DNA from: Motacilla alba alba
Lineage: Eukaryota; Chordata; Aves; Passeriformes; Motacillidae
Length of the DNA stretch: 64,000 nt
Assembly: GCF_015832195.1 (NCBI RefSeq)
Contig: NC_052046.1
Coordinates: 14,624,161 to 14,688,160 of the forward strand
Reading direction: 5' to 3'
Below are positions 26,376 through 37,979 of this stretch, piece by piece. The first letter of the stretch is position 1. Every line of letters starts with the position of its first letter. The notes under the pieces are model-generated. The model ran no database searches, had not been told where the DNA came from, and saw only the letters and a program-made list of their open reading frames with translations. The translations under genes were made by a program, and so were the position numbers.

Positions 26376-26810
26376 TTAAGCTGTGGGTACAGAGGGTGGT
26401 GTATGATCGATGAAGAGTGAGACGACCTGAGAGGGATGTGGATTTTTTTTTAGTTCAGGCAGGGAGACATCTCCTCCTAGACCTTCCTCACTGTGTCTGT
26501 TTGTTTTCCCTAGGTTTTTGGCACAGCCTTGTCCAGGCAGTAGAACCATTTGCACCATGACAAACTGAAAGGTCTTGGCATTATCACAGTGTTTTTGGAG
26601 GCAAAAATCACTGCCACTTTGTCTGGCTATAGCACAGAGCCTGTCAAAGGTGGCCCCAGATAAGGCAAACTGATGAGAAGCTGAGAGCTCATTTGTTCCC
26701 ATACACATCTGAAATTCCAGGAATGTTGTATCAGTGTGCTCTACCTTGCTTGAGAGGACAGCAGCTATAGGAAATGTTGCAGAATTTGTTAAGCTTACAA
26801 AAGGATACAC
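26376..26810 (-). other. Unclassified 144-codon open frame
   Basis: This is one of the longest non-repeat open frames in the window. The product would have a mixed composition with no signal peptide, membrane segment, zinc-binding pattern or repeat that I recognise. The C-terminal third is rich in Pro, Ser and Lys. I see no clear splice or polyadenylation context. It could be chance, a decayed retrocopy or part of a noncoding transcript; coding status is not supported. Confidence 0.15.
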
Positions 26811-27880
26811 TGAGTTTGGATAGTGTACAGCTTTATCTTTTCATGTTCTTGTGAAAGAATAACTTGCAATGCTGGGAGACTTCAGGCCTGGGGCATTACA
26901 TAAAATACTTGACAAAGAATGTTAATACTTGTCTTTTCTGTTCTGGTCAGTTGTCCTTAAAGTAACTCCTGCAGACTCCATCTGGCCATCCTTATGTGAC
27001 TTTGAAAAAGTCAGCACTATAAACTTCATCTGACTGTTAATTTATTATGGTGGGGTATTTTTTCTTCTCCAGACAGATGGAATAGTAAGAAAATTCCCTT
27101 TGCTGCCAAGAAACAAGAAAAATGATGATATCATATTCAGGTGCTTTCCTCTTCTCCATTTATTCTGCATTGCAATGATGTTATGAAGGGAAAGGTAAAT
27201 ACACATATGCTCTGCCAAAGTTTCCCTGCATGTGGAAGAATGAAGAAAAACAGGGGGGGGGAAGGAGGGGTGGTTTTTTGGTTTTGTTTTTTTGGCCAGA
27301 GGGCTGCATTATCAGGACTTTCATATATAAGATGCAAAGGTGGTTGTTCTGTTATTCTTGTTGCATGTGACCCTTCAGATGGACAAATATGTTGTAGGTA
27401 GATCTTAACCTTCCAACAAGAAGGAAGGAATTACCATGTAAAGTGATCAGCATGTAGGTATCTCTACCCAGTCTTTTTAAGTGGGATGATATTTCTTCTG
27501 TGGTAGGATAATCTTCCATTTCTTATGTTTTTTTGAGGCAACAAGGCTGCTATCTTCCATAATGTATATTTCTGCATATCTGAGAAATCAGTCATCAGGA
27601 TTCCATTCATGAGCTTGAGAGCTGACTGTTAATTGCTGTTGGTTAAAAAAGATTAAATCCATGGACTAGAAAACCCTGTGCAAGACTTAGAAGGAGTTAA
27701 GCACACATGCTGGCATTCTGAATGCTACATAATACATATGGACATGCTGGTACATTTTGAGAAGTTTGGATTTTGCTCAAAGCTAAACTTTGCTATAAGC
27801 CTAAGGCAAGAATAAGTTCCAATTTTTGCAAAAGGATGATCTTTTTAGCATTTCATATTGAATTAGTTACTTCCAAATTT
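26811..27880. other. Unique DNA with a G/T-rich spot
   Basis: A run of nine G at 27253-27261, followed by ggaggggtgg and then a T-rich tract to about 27294, makes a local G/T-rich low-complexity patch. No gene seen. Confidence 0.55.
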
Positions 27881-27914
27881 AGATATATGCATATATATAT
27901 ATATATATATATAT
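27881..27914. repeat. (AT)n microsatellite
   Basis: Core (AT)12 at 27891-27914, preceded by an interrupted atatatgc. Confidence 0.93.
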
Positions 27915-29103
27915 GTCAACCCTCAACTCTGTTCTGAGATCTTTATGGGACTGCTACAGATGGAAAACCAATGTAACTAGCTAGCTTCCTACCTGTGGCC
28001 CTCGTATCCCAATAAAGAATGGAATAGTGGTAGCAAAGGGAAGTTGTCAGAAGCTACATGTTCAGGAAATCACAGTAGCTGCCACTCCTTCTTGAGAGCC
28101 AGTACAATCCTCTGCAGCTCAGGAGAGCCATGGTTTAACACCAAACACTTCTCCAGAGAAGGTGCTTCTGAAAAAAAGTTTTAATCTAAATTAAAACATT
28201 GGTGATTTGTCTTTGACTAATGCAAACTATATAGGCTTGTTCTTTATGTCCTTGATAGTAATTACATTATGCCATGCTTAATCTACAATTACATTTTCAG
28301 TTAAACTCTGAAACTAAAAAAAAATGTCCTCATTGTCTTGTAGATGACTTAACATCCTCCTTTATTGTCTTCCTTTAAGGAAATGGTTTCTCAACAATTT
28401 TTCAGTCCATCTGGAGAAGAATGATTTACCCATTGACTTAGTTTAGATTTTAGGATCACTCCACCCACAACTAAATTGAAATTGAGATCTCTATTTATCA
28501 AAAGACTGGCAGGCAAGAAATGCAGGCAAATACATAAAAATGAAATGTAAAATATCCTGAAAACCAACTTACTTTCAGAAATATATGAATAGATTTGTGA
28601 ATGCCCAAAATGCTCTGATGTTCTTCAGCATTCCTATCCCAGTTCATTGAGCGTTTTGGAAAAAGTTTCCAAAGCCTTCCACTGGTGAAAATTTCAGACT
28701 TTTACTTAGAATTATATTCCATATTTATATTACAAAGTTTGTGTAATAGTTCACTTTTTATATTTTGAATCTTGTCCTCAGTAAACTTGGAGACTAACAC
28801 ATCTGCACTTTTCTGATGTGTTCTTTAAAACATCACATATCACTTATAACTGAAAACATTTTTTTTCTACTATTTTGTCTATATGTCTTGTTTTCTTCAC
28901 TCCATCAGAATTTTCTCAATATCTTTTTTTTAGATATATGGCCTATGGCTGGACCCTAAAATCATACCTTATTGCACTTGGACTTACTTTATCAATCCTG
29001 CACATAACACTCCTATTTATACCCTTTGCTTTTTTTTTTTTACCCCAGGATGATGGCAACACAGATTTTTGTTTAACTTTGATTTATTCAGATATTGGTG
29101 GGT
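27915..29103. other. Unique DNA, no gene seen
   Basis: The plus frame 28875-29156 is hydrophobic because of T-rich composition and is not taken as a membrane protein. No repeat element recognised. Confidence 0.5.
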
Positions 29104-29147
29104 TTTTCCTTTGTTTTTTCTTTTTTCTTTTTTCTTTTTCTTTTCCC
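29104..29147 (+). repeat. Pyrimidine (CTTTT)n-like tract
   Basis: Plus-strand run of T with regularly spaced C (cttttttcttttttctttttc), interrupted by a single G at 29113. Confidence 0.85.
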
Positions 29148-29327
29148 ATTTTATAACTGCTGTCTCTTCATTTACTTTCAATCTTCTATTTGCCATGGAA
29201 GTTTTTGCTGGAATGTTATATATGCTATTTGTCCTAAACGAAACTAAACTTTTTCTAGCTGTTTCTGCAGTTTGTCTGGGTATTTTACAATTCTTCGAAT
29301 TGTATTCTCCAAAGTATTTTCAATCTT

Positions 29328-29525
29328 TCATAGAATCATAGAACTTTTAAAATTGGGGAAAACCTCATTAAGTCCATCCATTGACTTAGCTCTGTCCTGT
29401 TTACCACTAAGCTATCCCTATGTGCCACACCCACTTTTATTTTTAACTCTTCCAGGGATGCTGACTCCACCATGTCGCTGGGCAGCCTGTTGCAATGGTT
29501 AACCTCTAAAGATATTCTGTGGTTC
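29328..29525 (-). mobile_element. CR1 LINE 3' fragment
   Basis: From the left it begins with two copies of the CR1 terminal octamer (tcatagaatcatagaa) and continues through 'ttggggaaaacctcattaagtcca', 'tccagggatgctgactccacca' and 'ctgggcagcctgttgcaatg', all in the order of the avian CR1 3' untranslated end read in reverse. The retrotransposon therefore points to the minus strand, with its 3' end at 29328. It is moderately diverged and carries no coding part. Confidence 0.9.
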
Positions 29526-29989
29526 CTCATTTCTCTCTTTGTTGAAAATATTTATCAAGGTCCAAGCCCAAAACAGAGCACAAACTTTCACAACAAATTA
29601 TTTGTAGCAATTGTGGACATTTTTTTTGGTTTACTTATAAAAATATTGGGTCATACAGTGTCAGACTCCTAACTAAATTCACAAGCTCTATTTTCCCACT
29701 GAGTGGTTTGGCATAAGTTGCTTACCTGTTTGTTTCATAAGTACCTAGAAATTATATAAATAAATACTTTGTCGGATGATCTTTTCCTGTATTTTTTTTC
29801 TGGGAACTCAGTTATAGATCACTGAGTCTAAAATTCCTAATTTCTTGCTAAACTGTAGTAACAATAATTTTTTTCTTTTTTTTTTTTTCCTCTTGGTTCA
29901 TCTAGATTCCATTGCTTAATGCAATCTTCATTTTTTCAGCCTCCCTTCTGCAGAGATTCAGAAGGGATAACTGAAATGGTTCTGCCTGG

Positions 29990-30480
29990 CCTTGAAATAC
30001 AGGGATCCACATTTTTGATGCTCTCCCTGTTCACTCCAGGCTGAAATGTTTTTTGACAAGATTAAACATACCCAGACTGTCTCCAGTCATTCATCCTATA
30101 ATGTTTTGAAAGCAGTCACTGAAGTTCCTACTGTTTTCCTAGCTGACCAGTCCTCGTGCTTAAATATAATTCTGGATGGAAATTTTTCCTCATGTCTTGT
30201 GCAGACTTCTATTTTTTAAAATAAAGTCTTGCTCCCTTCCTGGCCTTTGGTTGACATGGGGGGATAACTGAATTCTTTGTTGCACTTTTCTGCATGTTTG
30301 AACTTCATTGTCATGCTCTCCCTAGTCTTGCCTAGACTATGGAAACCTGAATCCTTCTGTTCTGTAAATCAAGCCTCTTGATTGTTGCTGGTCTTTCTTG
30401 TGTTCTCTTTAGCTTGTCTAATAGATTGTGACCAAAACTGGATGGAGCACTTCCGCTGAAATGATCCATTTTTTGTAAGT
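29990..30480 (-). mobile_element. Very old CR1-like remnant(s)
   Basis: Several short blocks resemble reverse-complemented CR1 in the expected order: 'cactccaggctgaaatg' plus 'aaacatacccagactgtctcc' near 30034-30083, and 'gaccaaaactggatggagc' near 30430. Between them similarity is weak. It may be the continuation of the 29328 element after a large insertion or a separate, older copy. Confidence 0.4.
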
Positions 30481-32784
30481 GATACAAAAGGAAAAACAAA
30501 TCAATACTGTGCACCATTCTCTTTTTATTACTTTGTAGATTGGTAGTTCTTTACAACCAGACTGTATACTTGCATATGCTTAAAAAATGCATTACAGGAT
30601 ATTTCCTTAGCACTGTTTTATTAATGTGTTAGAAGTTCTCTTCACTGACAAAGTGTAATTCCATGAAAACAGTGTGAAACTTTAAGGAAGGCAAAAACTC
30701 TTCATCAAATGTAGTCAGTTTGAAAGAATGAAAAAATAAAAAGAAATAATAAAACCAGAAATTGTAAGCTCTGCAAAGACAACTTGATTAAATCAAATTT
30801 TTTCTTCCCTGATGTACTCACAAAATGGCCAGCTAGCTCATGAGTTTTTGGAATTTAATTTGCTGCATCTAATGTGAAGGGAAATTCCCTCTGTGGCAAT
30901 TTGACTTCCCCAACAATACAAGCAGAACCTAATTTCCCTAGTAGAATTAAGCACTAGTGCTCTCCAACTTGCAGTCTGGATTACAAGCCACTCCTCCCCT
31001 TGTAACAAGACTCACCACATTTTCACAGTGAAGCTTCCCAATGTTGATTAAAAAGGATGAGTGCATAAGGTGGAGGCAAGCACAATGCAGTGTTGGCTAC
31101 TCAGGCAGGAGAGGTTAGCTGCTCATTTCAAGGATCTTCCTACAGCCAACGTTAGTGGTTTTTTATAGACAATCTGTTGCTTTCTTTGACCATACCTAAA
31201 GCTATCGCCTTCTCAAATGAAGTTACTGGGAATTCTGCTCAGTGCTTCCCCATGAGCCTTATGCCAAAGCTTAGGAATTTGTGTGATGCTCCAAAACTAT
31301 TAATCCTGGTCTGTTCCACGATTCTGAAGTATAATTCGTAGAACTCTATCTACAGCTAAAAAAATGTAAATTTCTGTGTAAATGTTAAATGAACAGTTGG
31401 AAGTCTCCTAAATCAAAGTTTTTGATTCTTTCCTCTTTCCAATTCTTTGTGTGATGACAAGTGATTTGGTAATCCATGATAAGGTGTCTGGCACGTAAAC
31501 TGCCAAAAGCAGGACTGTGTCTGATTCAGCACACTGACACAGGGGCAGTGCTAGAGTTCAGACAATATCCCCAGCAGCCTGGCCAGCTGTGTCCGATGTG
31601 GAGTGTAAGGTCCTCCAAGCAGGAGAATTTAATTTCTGTCTTCAGCAGCACTAATAAATAATAAACAAGAGACACAGGCTTGTAGGGGAAATTTAATCCC
31701 ATTAACACCTGGGCCTCACTAAGCACAAATGTGAGGTAAGAGAGAAGCTATCCTTGAGCACCCTGTTTCACAGATATGCTGGGAGTTTGTAGCAAGGGAG
31801 TGGAGGAGATCATGATGCTACAGCCTAGGTACCCATCCTACCCACATTTTGACAATAGGGCTCCAGAAAGTGAAGCTACAGATAGGTTTGTTTATAGAGA
31901 GTTTGTACAGGAAGTGGAAACCTGTAGCAGGGGCAACCTGGTCATGTTGAAGGAGGTCTGCTGTCAGTGGTCCCTACTTTCCAAGGACCTGTGAGCATGG
32001 CTGTAATCACTTCTCTTCCTTCTCTGTTGTACAAAGCGATTTTCTCTACCGTTGCGGCCTTTCTCTTGTGTGGCCACTACTACTTCCACTGGTGCGAGTG
32101 AGAGGCTTTGTTTTTGTGCCCTATGACCAGATTTGTTTTGATCTGCAAAACTCTGATAACTGAAATCTGATATACAACTGGGGTCAGTATTAGACTTTTA
32201 TAATGTTTTGAGCATAGAAGAAGAGCTCAGAATCCTCCTTCAAAAATTCTGCTTTGTCTGCTCTTTGTGCTCAGAAAAAAAATGCCTGCTTTTTGCCCCC
32301 AGAGATAATTGGCAGAGCTCTTTTAAAATTTAGTACAGGTATTCAGCACTCAGTTGTTGGTTCAGGTGACACACAAGCTGAATAGATGAATACCACGATT
32401 TTGTTAATAAGTATCTTTTACTTCTATGACTGGTCGTTAATACTATGCATATGTGAATTATAAGTAAACTAATAGATCATTTACATTTTTTTTAAACTGA
32501 GAATGCAATAGCAGACTGGTAGTCTACTCAGCTTAGTACCCTTGCTCTTGGAGTGGTCAGTAGCAGATGGTTAGGGAAAACTGTGAGAAATTTTACAAGT
32601 TGTGGATTACTCTTCCTCTCATGATTTTCTCAGGCAGTCAGTATTTTAAGAAAATTCCTGAAGCTTGTGTCTGCTGTGTTATATTTATGTATCCATTAAC
32701 TCCTGAAGTCAATTAACACACTTTTTAAATCTAGAACTTATTTTCACTGTTATGATCAGTGAAATCTCATGGCAATGAATATAA
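30481..32784. other. Unique DNA, no gene seen
   Basis: Frames of 61-72 codons between 31476 and 31994 on plus look coding-like in composition but are short and unrecognised. No interspersed repeats recognised. Confidence 0.5.
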
Positions 32785-32829
32785 TAGGAGTAGTAGTAGT
32801 AGTAGTAGTAATAATAATAATAATAATAG
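32785..32829. repeat. Compound (TAG)6(TAA)n microsatellite
   Basis: A pure tag block (32791-32808) passes without a break into a taa block of about 6-7 units, then returns to tag. Confidence 0.95.
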
Positions 32830-35279
32830 TAAGAATAATCCCCTTGAAAATTATTCTAATATCTCATTTTGTTTTAAACCCACAACCCCAAAATCTCATA
32901 GTGGAAAACTGCTTTTCACAGTTAATTTGCAGTGACATTTGCAGTTTGACAGCTAGACCATAACTACTCAGTCATCTCTTTTCATATGAAGAGCTTCTGC
33001 CTACTTATCTCACATAGAAGGTACTCATCAGTTGTCCTGTGCACATCACTCACTACCCACTCAAAGCCTTGGTTTCCTCCTGAAAAAAATCAGGTTTTGC
33101 CTCAGGGAAAATCGTGAATATGATCTAACTAAAGATAAAACCTTGCCATTTAAAGAAGCTCACTGGGTTGAAAGCCTACTAGGCTTTTTGCCTGCTCTTG
33201 GGGTACCTGTTTTTCAATGGAAAAAACAATAAATAATGTAACAAACCCTGAATGTATTGGTTAATGGCAAAGGAGAAAATGCATGCACCCTTATCAGCCA
33301 GTTTCAGAATCCTTCAGACATAAGCTTAACCTAGATCTGGGTTTTGAAGATTTCATTTCCTTGCAGGTGAGTGGTCCTTAAGTCAAATAATGAGGTAGCG
33401 TTTGGCCAGTCACCATGCAAATCTGACTGACCAAGGGCAATATGGAACAATGAGGATAGGAAGGAAGCAGGCAACGTGCTTCTGTCATGCTCATGAGTCT
33501 TAAATCTCTTGATTCTAATTATTTTTTTAGAATCATTAGCTTTAACAAATTCCAAGGAGTGAGTGTGTATTACTTTTTAAAACAACCATGAGAAGCATTA
33601 TAACATAGGAGGTTATTGACTTGACATTCCACTGAGTTAAAATTACTTCTTTTTTAAGGAGATGATGGCCATATTTCCCAACTGACCTTTAGAGCTATGA
33701 CCAGAATATTTGTCTGGCTGGGAGCCTCATCACCTTCTCCATGGAAGAAGAGCCCCAAGGAGATGGAGAGCTCCAGGAATAGCAGGACACGATAACAGTT
33801 CTATCAGTGCATTACATGTAGGTGAGTCACGTAACAGTATCAGTCTGAGCAGTTTTGCTACTTTACTTTATGCCATAGCTGAGATTTGGGCTACCTGACC
33901 AGTCCTTCTTGGCTGGAGTTTCACTGGGACACTTGGCCCAAGCGACGCAGGTTGACTGTGTCTGTATCTACCTGCTTGTAGATAAGCTCAGGAAGCCAGC
34001 TGAGTGCACCTACATCACAAACATGAAGCTGACTGAACTGCAAACAGAATAATCTGGGTAGCCTTTATGGAGCAATACAATGGTCAGGGCACTAGTGCAG
34101 ACTAGGTTCAATGCCAGTGGTCAAACCCATGATTTGGAAAAACTTTTTTTTTTTAAATGGCAGGTATGTATGTGGTCATCTCTTCCTATGTGAGGGCACA
34201 ACTAATAAAAGAATAATAAGTAATATGTCATATATCAGATGGTTTGTTCTTCGAGAATAGATTTCTTAACTCCTAGATAAACATCATGTCCTCACATATG
34301 TATAAAATATTTTAAAATTGTGCTCATGCAAGTATGGCTGGAAGGGTAGAGGAGATTGATGCATCTTTCATGTAGTGGGAAAGAGGACTTTCTAAGGGAT
34401 AGGACGCTCTTCAGACATGAACTTAATGTAACACTTACATCTGGAACTCAGCTGCTGGAAACTGCAGGTTATAATAATGGCTTTCTTCTGGTGACAAGTA
34501 ATACCATCATTTTTTTTCTATCATCTTAGCATTGTTCTAATTTTAGTCAAAACTGTTTCCACTTTTAATGGAGTCTAAAGTTCAGTTAGCTATTGAATTT
34601 CACTACCATATTTTGCAAATTGCTGCTGTTGGTTATTTATATTATAAATGTCTCAGGATATATAACTACTTACTATTATGAAAAGATCCATTTCTGACAT
34701 CTAATTCCAGTTTATCAGCCAAACCAGTGAACTGATGGCCCTGGTCAGCACAATAGGATGATAAAACCCAGCTTTGAAGTATATAATCCTCTTATTAGTT
34801 ATATAAGACAGGCTAGCAGGAAATTTCCCAAATGAGGTCTTAAACTGTGTTGTTTTCCAGTCATTTCAAACCATCCTAGATTCTCAGTAATGCCGTTTCA
34901 AATGTACCTTTGGGTGGAAAGGAATCATCATAATTTTTGGCATATTTTATTACTCAGAAATAATCTTATCCTTTCTGTTCCTTCTCATTTTTCAGTTGAT
35001 TATATAGATTTTCTATTTCCTGCCAATTCTATCTTCAACTACTCTTTAATAATTCTATTCAACACTGAGGCCTTAAAGAGTTAGTTTTTCTTTTCTCCTG
35101 AACACTGTTTTCAGTGCAAAGAAGGGCTGAGAAAGTGTTAGGAATACACCCACCAGCACCTTTGTTCCTTCCTTAATTTTTTGAATGTACTTCAAAGCTA
35201 GAAACTATGTGGCAGTGTACTGAGTGTGCTCCTAGTTTACAGAAAATGTTGAATTTAGCTGTTAGAGAGCTCCGTTCTC
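32830..35279. other. Unique DNA, no gene seen
   Basis: Only short chance frames; a 10-T run at about 34146. No repeat element recognised. Confidence 0.5.
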
Positions 35280-35430
35280 TCATTTAGTGTTCTAAATGTG
35301 CGACATATTTTAATTCACGGAAGGATCATGCTGATTTAGCTGATAATGGTTTCTGTTAATTCCACATACTGTACCAATTAAAATCTGGGCATGCAAATTA
35401 AGATGTTTATTCTGGATGAATGGGAGATAG
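35280..35430. promoter_or_regulatory. Candidate conserved noncoding element with perfect octamer
   Basis: Non-repetitive sequence holding a perfect POU octamer atgcaaat at 35391-35398 that runs directly into taa, several homeodomain-like ttaatt/aatta cores (35311, 35357, 35378) and gataat at 35342. No coding frame. Regulatory function is inferred from motif density only. Confidence 0.22.
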
Positions 35431-35939
35431 GGGAGGTTATAAACCCCAAATCCTTCTTTGAAGCATAGTTCTATTTGAACAGAGCAAGCTTCTAAGTATT
35501 ATACTCTGGGAGTCTGTGTGTATTGTGTCTCAATCAATCCTTATCAAATGCTCCCAGGTTACAATAAACAAGGTTTTTATTTCCTTAGCTGCCAGCTTTG
35601 ACAAGACGATGCAGTCTGTCAGGGTCAGACTGGGATCTTTCCATCACACATTACATGACCAGTAAGAAAGATTCTGTGAGCCAAAATCTGTCCTCAGTTG
35701 CACTCCTGCAATCCTGTTACCTCTGTAGCGTGTCCTCAGTGACACCAGCAAATCCGTCCTGTGCAAGGGAGCTCTTCACTGGGAGATGCAGGAAGGGTGT
35801 TAGAGGTAGCAGGGAGATTCGAGGAAGCAACTGGTGGATTTTCCCTTTGCAGAGTTTGTTCTTTATCAGTTATTTTAAAACATGCATTTTTATTGAAAAC
35901 CTAGGCTCTTTCTACTGCACATTGGAACTGACAAAAATT

Positions 35940-36205
35940 TCATAGACTCACAGAATATGCTGAGTTGGAAGGGAGCCACAAGGATCATAGAGTCCAGCAT
36001 CTGGCCCTGCACAGGACAGAGCCAACAACTCCACCATGTGTCTTCCTGAGATCATTGTCCAAACACCTGGACTCTATCAGGCTTTATGCTGTGACCACTT
36101 CCCTGGGGATCCTGTTCCAGTGCCCAGCCATCTGCTGGGTGAAAAATCTTTTCCTGATACCCAACCTAAACTTCCCTGACACAGCTTCATGCCATTCCTT
36201 CTTCA
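35940..36205 (-). mobile_element. CR1 LINE 3' fragment
   Basis: Starts at the left with catagactcacagaat, a decayed CR1 terminal repeat, and continues through 'tgagttggaagggagccacaaggatcatagagtcca', 'tggccctgcacaggacag', 'cctggggatcctgttccagtgcccagcc' and 'tgaaaaatcttttcctgatacccaacctaaacttccc', which is the avian CR1 3' end read in reverse. It points to the minus strand, and the match fades after the gccattcc block. The 88-codon plus frame across it is antisense to the element. Confidence 0.93.
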
Positions 36206-36548
36206 ATATCCTAGGCCTACTAAACGTTTAGTGAACAATTTTGTAGAAGATAAGATGAACAGAAGAGCCAGAACACAAGTTCACCCCTTGGCTTCTGTCT
36301 CTGAGGAATGTTCTTTGTATTTCCATTGGTTTTTTAAATGAAAAATTACTTTTAGGGAAAAAATGGTATTTTAACATTAGATTTGCAATAACAGATGTTC
36401 TACTTTCTTTATGGAATACGATATACCTTCCCCAATTAGTTTCTTGCATATAAACAAAGAACTTTTATGGTAACAGCCTTTGTCCTGTAGTTCTTGACAA
36501 GTGCTGGTTAGTTAGCACATTGAACATACTTACTTCCTCCCTTTGTAT
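36206..36548. other. Spacer between two CR1 copies
   Basis: About 340 bp of AT-rich unique sequence with no gene and no repeat recognised. Confidence 0.6.
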
Positions 36549-37046
36549 TATGGAATCATAGAATGGTTTGGGTTTGAAGGAATCTTAAAATCACCAAACC
36601 ACCTGCCATGGGCAGGGATGCCTTTTACTAGACCAGGTTGCTGAGACCTCCATCCAAACTGACCTTGAACACTTCCAGGGATGCAGCATCCACAATGGCT
36701 CTGGGCAAACAATTCCAGTGCCTGACCACTCTCACAGTAAAGGATTTCTACTTAATATAACCTCCTCTCTTTTGAAACCATTTCCCCTTGTCTTCTCACT
36801 ACAGGTGCTTGGAAATATTTTCCCTTCATCTTCCTTCAAGCCTCCCTTCAGGTACTGGAAGGACACAATCAGGGCACCCTGGAGCCTTCTCATGACTGAA
36901 CAAACCCAGTTCTCTCAACCTTTCTTAATAGGAGAGGTGCTCCATCCCTCTGATAGTCTTGGTAGCCTCTGGACTTGCTCCAGTCAGGTCCCTGTCCCTC
37001 CTGTGCTGGGATCCCAGCTCTGGATGCAGTGCTCCAGGTGGGTCTC

Positions 37047-37093
37047 AGCAGAGCAGAGCAGAGCAGAGCAGAGCAGAGCAGAGCAGAGCAGAG
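37047..37093. repeat. (GAGCA)8 pentanucleotide repeat
   Basis: Eight exact gagca units (37051-37090) with partial units at both edges, in a place where CR1 naturally has one or two 'agagcag' words. It produces Ser-Arg-Ala-Glu-Gln repeats in plus frames and Cys-Ser-Ala-Leu-Leu repeats in minus frames; none are real proteins. Confidence 0.97.
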
Positions 37094-37099
37094 GGGCAG

Positions 37100-37535
37100 A
37101 ATCCCCTCCCTCCCCTGCTGCCCACAGGGCTCTGGATGCAGCCCAGGACACATTTGGCTCTCTGGGCTGTGAGTGCCATGGCCGGGCCATGTGCAGCCTC
37201 TCACCCACAGCACCCCCAAGTCCTTCTGGGCAGGGCTGCTCTGGGTCTGTCCATGCCCAGCCTGTGCTGGTACCAGGCCCATTACTGTGACCTGGGTGCA
37301 GCACTCTACATTTGGCTTTGCTGAACCTCTTGAAATTCCTATGGACACATTTCTCCAGCTTGTCCAGGACCCTCTGGATGGCATCCCATCCTTCAGGCAT
37401 GTCAGGTGCACCACTCAGCTGGGTGTCATCTTCAAATTTACTGAGAGTGCACTCAATCTCAATCTCTATGTCATCGATGAAATTCTTAAACAGCACTGAT
37501 CCCAGTACAGACCCCTGAGGAACACTACTTGTCAC
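37100..37535 (-). pseudogene. CR1 reverse transcriptase remnant (ORF2 C-terminal part)
   Basis: The minus frame from 37535 gives VPQGSVLGSVLF, the conserved RT block before the catalytic site, then IECTLSKF, GWDAIQRVLDKLEK and KCRVLH, all typical of CR1 ORF2. At the catalytic motif the usual F/YADD reads FEDD (residues 34-37, bases 37425-37436). The CR1-like reading stays in this frame to about residue 82; SSPAQKDLGVL then appears in a different minus frame (near 37225), showing at least one frameshift. A later ERLHM block returns to the first frame. The fragment lacks the upstream RT and the endonuclease domain, so it cannot be functional. Confidence 0.9.
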
Positions 37536-37680
37536 TGATGTCCATCAGGAGTCTGATTGGTCTGATTGACACTACCCCCTAGATGTGACCCTTCAACCAT
37601 TTTCTTATTCATCTAATAGTCCACCCATTAAATCCAAGTCTCCCTGTAAATGCTTTGTGAAAAAGCTAGACACGTATGTT

Positions 37681-37979
37681 TAACCTAAAGACAGGCCTTG
37701 GTGGTGATTCATATAATTGGTGGTGGTTCATATAATGGCTTTTAAAAAGGGATTTCTGTAAAATGTGTTGGTTCAGAGGAGTTGCTGATGTAGGAAGAAG
37801 AAATTTGTCTCCAAGTAAATTTACTATTCTTTTAAATTATGGAAATTAAAAGAAAGATTGCATTAAAGAAAATCTACTTAGTGATTCTCTGGGGTCATGA
37901 AACACCAGCAAATCCAGCAGACATAAAGAGTCTTCTAGTGTGCATATGCCTAGGACATCATAAAAACACATCGCTTGCA
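37681..37979. repeat. Unique DNA with a short direct repeat
   Basis: Includes two near copies of ggtggtgattcatataat / ggtggtggttcatataat at about 37699 and 37719. No gene seen. Confidence 0.5.

Larger units (their letters stand above)
36549..37680 (-). mobile_element. CR1 LINE, about 1.1 kb, 5'-truncated, with ORF2 part
   Basis: The 3' end is at the left (tatggaatcatagaatgg), followed by 'tttgggtttgaaggaatc', 'cttccagggatgcagcatccacaatgg' and a 'caacctttcttaataggagaggtgctccatccctctgat' block. Coding sequence for the end of reverse transcriptase lies at about 37100-37535, and weaker similarity ('tccacccattaaatccaagtctccctg', 'aatgctttgtg') reaches about 37680. It is truncated upstream of that point, as most avian CR1 copies are. 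It contains a (GAGCA)n expansion. The element looks inactive: frames are broken and the terminal repeat is decayed. Confidence 0.95.

Noticed and set aside
28875..29341. Hydrophobic overlapping plus frames resembling membrane proteins
   Set aside because: Phe/Leu richness reflects T-rich composition; no exon context or family match.
32769..32963. Plus frame with Val/Ile run
   Set aside because: Produced by the (TAG)n(TAA)n microsatellite.
36718..37518. Long open frames up to 190 codons on both strands
   Set aside because: All lie within the CR1 element; only part of the minus frame corresponds to its real (dead) ORF2.
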